From positions 2,917,418 through 2,981,417 of the forward strand of contig JAVSMN010000001.1 of NCBI GenBank assembly GCA_032027205.1: 64,000 nucleotides of DNA, written 5' to 3'. The stretch comes from Zeimonas sp032027205. GTDB taxonomy: Bacteria; Pseudomonadota; Gammaproteobacteria; Burkholderiales; Burkholderiaceae_E. Under the pieces are notes generated by a model. That model saw only the letters and a program-made list of their open reading frames with translations. It was not told where the DNA came from and did not search any database. Within the stretch, counting starts at the first letter, position 1, and each line of letters begins with the position of its first letter. Positions 15,356 through 23,385 of the stretch are shown here, in pieces. The translations under genes and the position numbers were made by a program.

Positions 15356-16909
15356 GTGCCGCCGGCACGCCAGGACGACGCGATGAACGTTGACAGGCCG
15401 GGCGACACCAACCTCTATACGCTGCTCGCGAGCGGCTTTCCCGACGATCTCTACGGCTGCTGCATCGAGACCGAGGACGGCGCGCGCTACAGCTGGAACG
15501 ACGTCGAGCGCGCGAGCGCGATGCTCGCCAACCTGCTCGTGCGGCTCGGGCTCTCCGCCGGTGACCGCATCGCCGTGCAGGTCGACAAGTCGCCCGAGGC
15601 GCTGCTGCTGTATCTCGCGACGCTGCGCGCGGGCTTCGTCTTCCTGCCGTTGAACACCGCGTACCGGGCGGCCGAGATCGAGTACTTCGTCGGCGACGCC
15701 GAGCCGGCCGTCGTCGTCTGCTCGCCGGCGAACGTCGGCTGGGTCGAGCAGATCGCGCACCGCCACGGCGTGCGCCACGTGTTCACGCTCGGCGCCGACC
15801 GCAGCGGCACGCTGCTCGAGGCGGCCGCCGCCGAATCGCCCGAGTTCGAGACGCGCGCCGTGCGCGGCGACGACCTCGCATGCATCGTCTACACGTCGGG
15901 CACCACCGGGCGCAGCAAGGGCGCGATGCTCTCGCACGCCAACATCGGCAGCAATGCGCTCGTGCTGCATCGCTACTGGCGCTGGCGGCACGGCGACGTG
16001 CTCGTGCACGCGCTGCCGATCTTCCACGTGCACGGCCTGTTCGTCGCGTGCCACGGCGCGCTGCTTTCCGGCAGCCCGATGTTGTGGCTGGCGAAATTCG
16101 ACCCCACGGCAGTGATCGAGCGGCTGCCGCGAGCCACCGTGTTCATGGGCGTGCCTACGATGTACGTACGGCTGCTCGACGACGAACGCTTCGATGCGCG
16201 CGCCACGCGCAACATGCGCCTGTTCGTCTCGGGCTCGGCGCCGCTGCTGCCCGAAACCTTTCGTCGTTTCGAGGAGCGCACCGGCCGGCGAATCCTCGAA
16301 CGCTATGGCATGAGCGAAACGGCGATGCTCACGTCGAACCCCTACGACGGCGAGCGCGTCGCCGGAACCGTCGGCCTGCCGCTGCCCGGCGTCCAGGTGC
16401 GCGTGGTCGACGAGCAGGGCGTGGCGTGCGCAGTCGGCGACATCGGCGCGATCCAGGTGCGCGGAGCGAACGTGTTCTCCGGCTACTGGCGCATGCCTGA
16501 GAAGACGCGCGAAGAGTTCACCGACGACGGCTTCTTTCGCACCGGCGACATGGGCAGTTGGGATGCGAACGGTTATCTGTCGATCGTCGGACGAAGCAAG
16601 GACCTGATCATCACCGGCGGCTTCAACGTCTATCCGAAGGAGATCGAGTCGTACCTCGACGAGATCGAAGGCGTCGTCGAGTCTGCGGTGATCGGCGTGC
16701 CGCATCGCGACTTCGGCGAGGCGGTGGTCGCCGTCGTCGTTCGCGCGCCCGGCGCGAAACTCGACGAGCGAGAGCTCGTCGCTGCGCTCAAAGGACGCAT
16801 CGCGTCGTTCAAGGTGCCCAAGCGCGTGCACGTCGTCGACGAGCTGCCGCGCAACACGATGGGCAAGGTGCAGAAGAACGTGTTGCGCGAGCGCTTCGAT
16901 TCGGCGTGA
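15356..16909 (+). CDS. matB: Malonyl-CoA synthetase
   Basis: A 517-aa member of the ANL adenylate-forming family. Motifs in order are YTSGTTGRSKGAMLSH (AMP-binding P-loop, near residue 180), ERYGMSET, FFRTGDMG, GRSKDLIITGGFNVYP and the catalytic Lys in NTMGKVQKN near the C-terminus. MatB proteins ligate malonate to CoA with ATP. Together with the adjacent decarboxylase this gives malonate to acetyl-CoA. The GTG at 15356 has AGGAGA 6 bases upstream. The ATG at 15383 is an alternative that removes 9 residues. No malonate carrier gene was seen beside it. Confidence 0.9.
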   Translation: MPPARQDDAMNVDRPGDTNLYTLLASGFPDDLYGCCIETEDGARYSWNDVERASAMLANLLVRLGLSAGDRIAVQVDKSPEALLLYLATLRAGFVFLPLNTAYRAAEIEYFVGDAEPAVVVCSPANVGWVEQIAHRHGVRHVFTLGADRSGTLLEAAAAESPEFETRAVRGDDLACIVYTSGTTGRSKGAMLSHANIGSNALVLHRYWRWRHGDVLVHALPIFHVHGLFVACHGALLSGSPMLWLAKFDPTAVIERLPRATVFMGVPTMYVRLLDDERFDARATRNMRLFVSGSAPLLPETFRRFEERTGRRILERYGMSETAMLTSNPYDGERVAGTVGLPLPGVQVRVVDEQGVACAVGDIGAIQVRGANVFSGYWRMPEKTREEFTDDGFFRTGDMGSWDANGYLSIVGRSKDLIITGGFNVYPKEIESYLDEIEGVVESAVIGVPHRDFGEAVVAVVVRAPGAKLDERELVAALKGRIASFKVPKRVHVVDELPRNTMGKVQKNVLRERFDSA

Positions 16910-16913
16910 ACTG

Positions 16914-17768
16914 CTACGCCAGGGCTGAGACTCCCTTCCACATCATGTATGCCGCCAGCACGTACAAAAGCAGCGCGAACAGTTTTCGCAGGCGACCCAC
17001 CGACATCGCGTGCGCCGCCTTCGCACCGAGCGGCGCGGTGAGCACGCTGGTGGCGACGATCGCGGCGAGCGCGGGCAGGTAGATGTAGCCGAAGGTTCCC
17101 GCGGGCAGGTGCAGGTTCCAGCCGGCGATCACGTAGCCGAGCGTTCCGGCGAGCGCGATCGGAAAGCCGCAGGCGGCGCTCGTCGCCACCGCTTCGTGGA
17201 TGCGCACGTTCGAGCGCGTGAGGAACGGCACCGTGATGAAGCCGCCGCCGGCGCCGGCGAGCGCCGACAGCGCGCCGATCGTTCCGCCCATGCCGAGCAT
17301 GCCGGCCGTTCCAGGCAGCGTGCGGTCGGCCGACGTGGACTTGCGTCGCAGCATCTGCGTGGCCATCGTGCCGACGAACAGTCCGAAGGCGATGGCGAGC
17401 ACCGCGCCGGGCAGCCACGACGCGATCTGCGCGCCGAGCAGCGAGCCGACGACGATGCCGGGCGCGAGCGTCTTCGCGATGTCCCAGCGCACGGCACCAC
17501 GGCGCGCATGCGCGCGCACGCTCGACAGCGACGTGAACAGGATCGTCGTGAGTGACGTGGCGATGGCGATCTTGACGATCTGCCCGAGCGGAAATCCCTG
17601 GCTCGTCAGCAGCATCGTGAGAAAGGGGACCATCAGCATCCCGCCGCCGATGCCGAGCAGGCCCGCGGCGAAGCCGGTGAACGCACCGAGCAGGAGGAAC
17701 GCCGCGATGAGCGAGAGCGTCACGTGAGGGAGAAGAAAGGACCCCGCCTGTGCCGGCCAGGCCGGCAT
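16914..17768 (-). CDS. TSUP-family permease (TauE/SafE)
   Basis: A 284-aa membrane protein with about eight transmembrane segments and the duplicated TSUP motif: GLLGIGGGMLMVPFL in the first half and AGAGGGFITVPFL in the second. The family moves sulfite, sulfoacetate or related organosulfur anions, and the substrate here cannot be told. It converges with matB, leaving only 4 bases between the stops. The ATG at 17768 sits next to the likely 3' end of the 6S RNA. A GTG at 17722 (HVTLSLIAAF) would give a shorter, also plausible start. Neither has a strong ribosome-binding site. Confidence 0.85.
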   Translation of the reverse strand: MPAWPAQAGSFLLPHVTLSLIAAFLLLGAFTGFAAGLLGIGGGMLMVPFLTMLLTSQGFPLGQIVKIAIATSLTTILFTSLSSVRAHARRGAVRWDIAKTLAPGIVVGSLLGAQIASWLPGAVLAIAFGLFVGTMATQMLRRKSTSADRTLPGTAGMLGMGGTIGALSALAGAGGGFITVPFLTRSNVRIHEAVATSAACGFPIALAGTLGYVIAGWNLHLPAGTFGYIYLPALAAIVATSVLTAPLGAKAAHAMSVGRLRKLFALLLYVLAAYMMWKGVSALA

Positions 17769-17769
17769 C

Positions 17770-17921
17770 CTGAACCGTTCAGTTCAGTTCGGCCGCAGCA
17801 GGTATCACATCAGGTTCGTCCGACGAGGGACGATCTCAACAGCGATACGCAGTGTCGCCACGACCTGGATGCAGAGCATTGGTTCAAGGAATCTATGACC
17901 TGATCGAACACTGCAGGGTCG
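17770..17921 (-). ncRNA. ssrS: 6S RNA (ends approximate)
   Basis: The region lies just downstream of zapA on the same strand, the conserved place of 6S RNA in beta- and gammaproteobacteria. On the minus strand a -10 element TAGAAT (17932-17927) leads into a transcript with CCTGCAGTGTTCG near the 5' end, CCTTGAACC, TTGAGATCGTCC in the middle, and CTGCTGCGG near the 3' end. ATCAGGT pairs with ACCTGAT to form a long-range stem. 6S RNA mimics an open promoter and holds sigma-70 RNA polymerase in stationary phase. Both ends are estimates. Confidence 0.7.
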
Positions 17922-17926
17922 AATAC

Positions 17927-17932
17927 ATTCTA
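17927..17932 (-). promoter_or_regulatory. -10 element of 6S RNA promoter
   Basis: TAGAAT on the minus strand, about 6-7 bases before the predicted 6S RNA start near 17920. No clear -35 hexamer was identified. Confidence 0.45.
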
Positions 17933-17987
17933 CCGCGATTCGTGCGGCGCCCATTCGCGCCGCATCGTCGCGTTCGCGACGCGTCGA

Positions 17988-18290
17988 TCAGAACAGCGGC
18001 TGCTGCCGCGCGATCTCCGCGTCGAGGTCTTCGCGCATCTTTCGGATGCGCCCCAGCAGTTCGGCCGACGGCGTTCCGGCCGCGGGCTGCTGCGCGCCGA
18101 GCAGCTCGTGCGCGAGCTGCAGCGCCGCCATCACGGCGATGCGATCCACGCCCGAGACGCGGCCGGCGTCGCGAATCGAGCGCATCTTCTCGTCGACGAT
18201 CTGCACCGCTTCGAGCAGCTGCGGTTTCGTCTCGCCGGTGACGGCGAGGCGGTAATCGCGGTCGAGGATCTTGACGTCGATCTGTTCCAT
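17988..18290 (-). CDS. zapA: Cell division protein ZapA
   Basis: A 100-aa protein beginning MEQIDVKILDRDYRLAV, the beta-strand head of ZapA, followed by the conserved EAVQIVDEKMRSIRDAG and a C-terminal coiled coil (GRIRKMREDLDAEIARQ). ZapA tetramers cross-link FtsZ filaments at the division site. It sits directly upstream of the 6S RNA and 23 bases downstream of a small coiled-coil gene, the usual order in this bacterial group. The ATG at 18290 is chosen because it gives the family start. Confidence 0.9.
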   Translation of the reverse strand: MEQIDVKILDRDYRLAVTGETKPQLLEAVQIVDEKMRSIRDAGRVSGVDRIAVMAALQLAHELLGAQQPAAGTPSAELLGRIRKMREDLDAEIARQQPLF

Positions 18291-18313
18291 GCTCGGCTTC
18301 CGTGCGGTGCGGG

Positions 18314-18592
18314 CTATCCGTTGTCTTCGGGCGCGTCGTCGGCGGTTTCGGTCGCGTGCTCTTCCCGCGCCGCAGTCTCGACGTCGTTCGGCTGCGCCGG
18401 CAATCGCTCGAGCGCGGCCTGCACGCGTTCGCGCGCCTCGTCGATGCGCTGCTGCAGATGCTCGTTGGCCTCGCGGCTGGCGGAGAGCTGCTCGCGCAGC
18501 GACGCGTTCTCTTCCGCGAGGCGCCGAACGGTGGCGACGATCTGCTCGACGCGCTCGCCGAGCTCCTCGATTTCCTGCGATGCCTGATCCAT
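18314..18592 (-). CDS. Small coiled-coil protein upstream of zapA (ZapB/TIGR02449-like)
   Basis: A 92-aa protein that is almost entirely one coiled coil: QEIEELGERVEQIVATVRRL, then ENASLREQLSA with heptad Leu/Val spacing. It has an acidic, disordered tail (ETADDAPEDNG). Such proteins are regularly encoded just before zapA and are thought to act in the Z-ring network like ZapB, though this one's role is inferred from position and shape only. The ATG at 18592 is preferred to a start at 18619 that adds nine non-helical residues. Confidence 0.7.
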   Translation of the reverse strand: MDQASQEIEELGERVEQIVATVRRLAEENASLREQLSASREANEHLQQRIDEARERVQAALERLPAQPNDVETAAREEHATETADDAPEDNG

Positions 18593-18663
18593 GGCGCGAT
18601 GGTATACGACCGGCCCCACGCAGCGGGCGCTCGGTCCGTGGCTCCGGTAGCATTCGTTTCGGG

Positions 18664-21138
18664 ATGAAATTCTATTCGCACCGGTTGCGGCACGCCGCCC
18701 TGTTCGTCGTGTTCGCCGCTCTCGTCGGGTCGATGCTCGGCGTGCTGTCGACCGCGCGCGCGCAGGCGCCGGCGGCGCGCGCGCAGGCGCATTCCGTGCC
18801 GGTGGCCGGACCGGTGCGTGTCGACAGCGTCGAGGTCGAACTGGTCGCCGATCGCGCGGCCGTCGTTCCCGGCGAGCCGATGCGGTTGGGCCTGCGCATC
18901 CGCCACGATCCTCAGTGGCACACCTACTGGCGAAATCCGGGCGACTCCGGCCTGCCCACGCAGGTCGAGTTGCGCCTGCCGCAGGGCTTCGAGGCCGGCG
19001 CGATCCGCTGGCCGGCGCCGCAGCGGCTGTTCATTCCGCCGCTGGCCAATTACGGCTACGAAGGCGAGATCGTCCTGCCGATGGCGCTGCAGCCGCCTCG
19101 GGCGATCGACGGCGAGCGCGTGACGATCGCCGCACACGCTTCGTGGCTGATGTGCCGCGACGTCTGCATTCCCGGCGATGCCGACGTCTCGCTGGCGCTG
19201 CCGGTGCAGCATGCCGGCCCCGCTGCGCCGTCAAGCTTCGTTGCGCTGTTCGACGATGCCGAGCGGCGCATGCCGCAGAGCAAGCTCGCCGCGCAGGTGC
19301 ACGACGACGGCGACGCGATCTCCATCGCGCTGCCGCGCCGCGCGTCGAACGTCGAGTTCTTCCCGTACCAGGAGGGCTTTGTCGAGAACGCGGCCGAGCA
19401 GGTGCTCTTCGCGGTGACGCAGCCGGCCGATGGCGTGCGGCTGGCGGTGCGGCTGAGCGAAGACGGCGTGCGCAAGTTGCGCGAGTCCGGCGAGTCGCTG
19501 CTCGCTGCGGCGAGCGGCGTCGTCGTCGTCGACGGCACCGCGTACGAGACCGACGCGAAGGCGAGCACTGCAGCGCTCCCCGTGGGCACCGAGATCGCGC
19601 GCGTAGCCGGCGCTGCCTCGCAGCCGCCGGCCGGCGCGTCTTCGCGAGGATCGTGGCTGCCTGGTTTCGGCGCTTCGTCGAGCGGGCGCGGCGTCGGTCT
19701 TTCGTCGACGGCAACGTCGCGCGACGCGGTATCGGGCAGCAGTCCGGCGGCAGGCGCGCAGCCGCCGTCGACGGCGCGAACGCTGTGGATCGCCGCGCTG
19801 TTCGGCGCCATTGGCGGGTTGATCCTGAACCTGATGCCCTGCGTGTTTCCGGTGATCGGGCTGAAGGTGCTCGGCTTCGCGCGCACCGGCGGCGAGGCCG
19901 ACGCTTCGTCGCGGCTGGGCGCGCTCGCCTTCGCCGCCGGCGTCGTCGTTTCGTTCTGGGCGCTGGCGGCGATGCTGCTCGCGCTGCGCGCGGGCGGCGA
20001 GGCGGCAGGCTGGGGCTTCCAGCTGCAATCGCCCGCGTTCGTCGCGGCGATGGCGATGCTCTTCGTCGCGATCGGGCTGAACTTCTCGGGGGTCTACGAG
20101 GTCGGCGTTGCGATGACGCGGCTGGGTGCGCTCGACGCCGGCTCGCGGCCGCATCCGTTGCTCGGCTCCTTCGGCTCGGGCGTGCTCGCGGTGTTGGTCG
20201 CAACGCCGTGCACCGCGCCGTTCATGGGTTCGGCGATGGGCTTCACGCTCGCCAGTTCCGCAGGCGAGGCGATGGTCGTCTTCACCGCCATCGCGCTCGG
20301 CATGGCTGCGCCCTACGTGCTGCTCGGCTTCTTCCCGCAGGCGCTGCGCGTGCTGCCGAAGCCGGGCCGCTGGATGGAAACCTTCCGGCAGGCGCTCGCC
20401 TTTCCGATGTACGCCACCGCAGCGTGGCTCGCCTGGGTGCTCGGCCAGCAGGCGGGTATCGATGCCGTCTTCGCGCTGGCCATCGGCGCGGTGCTCGTCG
20501 CGCTCGCTGCGTGGTTGTACGGTCGCTTCGTGCAGCAGGGCGTGCCGCGGACGGCTTCGCGTGTCGTGCGGCCGCTGGCCGGTGTTCTCTCGGCCGCGGC
20601 TTTTGCCGTCGGCTTGTGGACCGCGTGGCCCGGCGAAGCGGCGGCGCCGCCCGCGGCCTCGGCCGCTCCGGGCGCACCGAGCGCCGCGGGCAACGCGCTC
20701 GCATCGGCCTGGCAACCGTGGTCGGAGGAGCGCGTGCGCGAAGCGCGCGACGCGAAGCAGCCGGTCTTCGTCGACTTCACGGCTGCCTGGTGCGTCAGCT
20801 GCCAGGCCAACAAGCGGCTCGTGCTCGAGCGCGATTCGATCGTTGCCGAGATGGCCGAGCGGGGCGTACTGCGGCTGAAGGCCGATTGGACGAACCGCGA
20901 TCCGCGCATCACCGAGGCGCTCGCGCGTTTCGGTCGCAACGGCGTGCCGCTGTATCTCGTCTATCGACCCGACGAGCCCGAGCCGCGCGTGCTGCCCGAG
21001 TTGCTCACGATGGGCATCGTGCGCGCTGCGCTCGCAGGCCTGCCGCCGGCGAAGCCCATCGGCGCCGACGCCGGCATCGCGCAGCGCGCGCCCGACGCAC
21101 TGACTTCGCGTCCGACGAGCGCTGCCGGCGGTTTATAA
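18664..21138 (+). CDS. dsbD: Thiol:disulfide interchange protein DsbD
   Basis: An 824-aa membrane protein that brings reducing power from cytoplasmic thioredoxin to the periplasm. A signal peptide (ending near TARAQA) leads to an N-terminal DsbD-alpha-like domain with CRDVC near residues 164-168. The central membrane domain has the redox pair in MPCVFP (near 391) and ATPCTAP (near 514). The C-terminal thioredoxin domain has WCVSC near 708. All three redox centres are intact. It is longer than E. coli DsbD (about 565 aa) because the N-terminal part is extended, as in ScsB-like members. Its stop codon lies inside the -10 element of the following cobalamin-riboswitch promoter. Confidence 0.9.
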   Translation: MKFYSHRLRHAALFVVFAALVGSMLGVLSTARAQAPAARAQAHSVPVAGPVRVDSVEVELVADRAAVVPGEPMRLGLRIRHDPQWHTYWRNPGDSGLPTQVELRLPQGFEAGAIRWPAPQRLFIPPLANYGYEGEIVLPMALQPPRAIDGERVTIAAHASWLMCRDVCIPGDADVSLALPVQHAGPAAPSSFVALFDDAERRMPQSKLAAQVHDDGDAISIALPRRASNVEFFPYQEGFVENAAEQVLFAVTQPADGVRLAVRLSEDGVRKLRESGESLLAAASGVVVVDGTAYETDAKASTAALPVGTEIARVAGAASQPPAGASSRGSWLPGFGASSSGRGVGLSSTATSRDAVSGSSPAAGAQPPSTARTLWIAALFGAIGGLILNLMPCVFPVIGLKVLGFARTGGEADASSRLGALAFAAGVVVSFWALAAMLLALRAGGEAAGWGFQLQSPAFVAAMAMLFVAIGLNFSGVYEVGVAMTRLGALDAGSRPHPLLGSFGSGVLAVLVATPCTAPFMGSAMGFTLASSAGEAMVVFTAIALGMAAPYVLLGFFPQALRVLPKPGRWMETFRQALAFPMYATAAWLAWVLGQQAGIDAVFALAIGAVLVALAAWLYGRFVQQGVPRTASRVVRPLAGVLSAAAFAVGLWTAWPGEAAAPPAASAAPGAPSAAGNALASAWQPWSEERVREARDAKQPVFVDFTAAWCVSCQANKRLVLERDSIVAEMAERGVLRLKADWTNRDPRITEALARFGRNGVPLYLVYRPDEPEPRVLPELLTMGIVRAALAGLPPAKPIGADAGIAQRAPDALTSRPTSAAGGL

Positions 21139-21139
21139 T
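21134..21139 (+). promoter_or_regulatory. -10 element (TATAAT) for the cobalamin riboswitch transcript
   Basis: A perfect TATAAT that contains the TAA stop of dsbD (21136-21138) and lies about 10-15 bases before the riboswitch. No good -35 hexamer was found at the usual distance. Confidence 0.55.
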
Positions 21140-21149
21140 CCACGTCGCT

Positions 21150-21400
21150 TTCGGTGCCCGCGCGGATTTCCTCATGCGCGGTTAAACGGGAAACAGGGAG
21201 CGGAGGTCCTGCGGACCTCGGCCAACCTGTGCTGCCCCCGCAACGGTAAGCAGCGGGATCCGTTCGCGGATCCATGCGCGCCCATCGCCACTGGCTCTCG
21301 TCGACTCGCGGCTTCGTCGACGGCGGCTGGGAAGGCGGGTCGCATGCGCGGTCGAGGCTCGTCGCCTCGGCGCATCGTCGCTGCAAGCCCGGATACCGGC
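21150..21400 (+). promoter_or_regulatory. Cobalamin (AdoCbl) riboswitch
   Basis: The conserved elements appear in order: CGGTGCCCG, then TTAAACGGGAAACAGGG, then the highly conserved CTGCCCCCGCAACGGTAAGC, then GCCACTGG, GGGAAGGCGGG, and the 3' part GCAAGCCCGGATACCGGCC. This is the B12-box architecture of cobalamin riboswitches. It lies in the leader of btuB, where binding of adenosylcobalamin normally shuts off expression. A hairpin GGCCGAAAGGGACGGCC follows at its end. Confidence 0.92.
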
Positions 21401-21486
21401 CGAAAGGGACGGCCGGTTCGCATTGAGCCGGTCGATGACGAACGCGCTACTCGCGGTGGGCGAGGCGCATCCGGAGTCCTCCTTTC

Positions 21487-23385
21487 ATGTCGTCCTGTTC
21501 CCGTCCTGCGGCGCGCTCGCCAGCGTTCGCGATCCTCTCGTTCGCTTTCCTTTCGTCGTTCACCTTCCTTCCCCAGCCCTCGCGCGCGCAGTCAGCCCCC
21601 GCGCTCGAGTCGGTCGTCGTCACCGCTACGCGCAGCGAGACGACGATCGACCGCGCGCTCGCCGACGTCGTCGTCATCGACTCGCAGACGATTCGTGATG
21701 CCGGTGCTGCTTCGCTGCCCGAACTGCTGCGCAGCGCCGGCGGCGTCGAGATGTCGCAGAGCGGCGGTCCCGGCACCAACTCGGGGCTGTTCCTGCGCGG
21801 CACGAAGACTTCGCAGACGCTGGTCCTCGTCGATGGGGTGCGCATCGAGAACCCGCTGAGCGGCAGCGGGATGCCCGAGTATCTGCCGCTCGATGCGATC
21901 GATCGCATCGAGATCGTGCGCGGACCGATGTCGTCGCTCTACGGATCGGGCGCGATCGGCGGCGTCATCCAGGTGTTCACGCGCAGGGCACAGGCCGACG
22001 GCTGGCGGCCCTACGCGTCGGTCGGCGCCGGCTCGCAGGGCACGGCGCGTGCGCAGGCGGGCTTCAGCGCCGCGCAAGCGGGCACGCGCTTCTCGCTGTC
22101 AGCGAGCGCCGAACGCAGCTCGGGCTTCAATGCGACGAGGCCGGCGAACCCCGACTTCCAGCCCGACCGCGACGGACACCGACAGCGTTCGCTGTCGGCG
22201 TCGCTGTCGCACCGAATCGCCGAAGGCTGGGAAATCGGCGCGAACTTGATGTTCAACCGCGGGCGCGCCGACATCGATTTCGCGTGCACGAGCTTCTCGT
22301 GTCCGAGCGACGCCGAGTCGGTGCAGAAGTTCCGCACGAGCGCGATCACCGCTTTCGCGCGAACGAGGCCGCTCGACGGCTGGCGCAGCGAACTGCGCGT
22401 GGGCAACACGTCGATCGACTACGAGCTGCCGGCGTTCCGCTTCGCGCCGCGCACCGATGCGCGCACGATCGCCTGGGACAACGAGGTCGATGCGGCGGGA
22501 GGGCAGCTGCGCTTCGGCGTCGAGCGGCTCGAGGAACGCATCGACGGCGAGGGCGTCACCGGCGGCGGCTTCCCGATCTACGCGCACGAGAGCCGCACGA
22601 CGAACTCGTTGTTCGGCGGATACGAGCGGCCCTTCGGCGAGCACACGGTGCGCGCAACCGTTCGGCGTGACCGGATCGGAACGGTGGGCTCCGACACGAC
22701 CGGCGCGCTCGCCTGGGGCTGGCGCTTCGCCCCGAGCTGGCTCGTTCGCGCGAGCTACGGAACGGCGTTCCGCGCGCCGACCTTCGACGACCTGTACTAC
22801 CTTCCGCCCTTCGGCAACCCGGCGCTGCGTCCGGAGAAGTCGCGCGGCATCGACGCCGCGCTCGAATACCAGGCGGCCGCGACGCTGCTGCGCGCGACCG
22901 CGTTCGCCAGCCGCATCGAAGACGCGATCGAGCTCGATCCGGGGTTCACGCCGCGCAACCTTTCGACGGCGCGCGTGCGCGGGCTTACGCTCGACGCGCG
23001 CCATCCGATCGGCCGCTGGACGCTGCGGGCGAGCGCCACCGTGCAGCACACGGAGGGCGAGCGCGTCGATCCGGTCGAAGGGCTCGTGCAGGTCTCGCCG
23101 TTGTCGCGACGCGCGCCACGCTACGGATCGCTCGGCATCGAGCGTCACGAGGAGCAGTGGCGCGTCGGCGCCGAGGCGATCGCGCAGGCGCGGCGCGTCG
23201 ACACGCAGGGCGCGCGCATGGGCGGCTACGCGCTCGTCGAACTGTGGGCCGGCTACGCACTCGCGCGCGACTGGGAGCTGTTCGCCCGCTTGTCGAACGC
23301 GCTGGCTCGCGACTACGAGACGATCGCCGGCTACCGCTCGCCGCCGCGCTCGCTGTTCGTCGAATTGCGTTACGCGATGCGGTGA
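21487..23385 (+). CDS. btuB: TonB-dependent vitamin B12 receptor
   Basis: A 632-aa outer-membrane receptor. A signal peptide (FAFLSSFTFLPQPSRAQS) is followed by a TonB-box-like start (LESVVVTATRSE), a plug domain with LPELLRSAGGVEM, FLRGTKTSQTLVLVDGVR and RIEIVRGPMSSLYGSGAIGG, then a 22-strand barrel ending LFVELRYAMR. The upstream cobalamin riboswitch and the adjacent periplasmic binding protein identify it as BtuB rather than a siderophore receptor. Energy would come from the TonB-ExbB-ExbD system at 27.8-30 kb. GGAG lies 10 bases before the ATG. Its stop overlaps the next start (TGATG). Confidence 0.92.
   Translation: MSSCSRPAARSPAFAILSFAFLSSFTFLPQPSRAQSAPALESVVVTATRSETTIDRALADVVVIDSQTIRDAGAASLPELLRSAGGVEMSQSGGPGTNSGLFLRGTKTSQTLVLVDGVRIENPLSGSGMPEYLPLDAIDRIEIVRGPMSSLYGSGAIGGVIQVFTRRAQADGWRPYASVGAGSQGTARAQAGFSAAQAGTRFSLSASAERSSGFNATRPANPDFQPDRDGHRQRSLSASLSHRIAEGWEIGANLMFNRGRADIDFACTSFSCPSDAESVQKFRTSAITAFARTRPLDGWRSELRVGNTSIDYELPAFRFAPRTDARTIAWDNEVDAAGGQLRFGVERLEERIDGEGVTGGGFPIYAHESRTTNSLFGGYERPFGEHTVRATVRRDRIGTVGSDTTGALAWGWRFAPSWLVRASYGTAFRAPTFDDLYYLPPFGNPALRPEKSRGIDAALEYQAAATLLRATAFASRIEDAIELDPGFTPRNLSTARVRGLTLDARHPIGRWTLRASATVQHTEGERVDPVEGLVQVSPLSRRAPRYGSLGIERHEEQWRVGAEAIAQARRVDTQGARMGGYALVELWAGYALARDWELFARLSNALARDYETIAGYRSPPRSLFVELRYAMR

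Noticed and set aside
15248..16831. A 527-codon minus-strand frame opposite matB.
   Set aside because: No recognisable motif, and composition typical of antisense frames. matB on the plus strand is fully supported.
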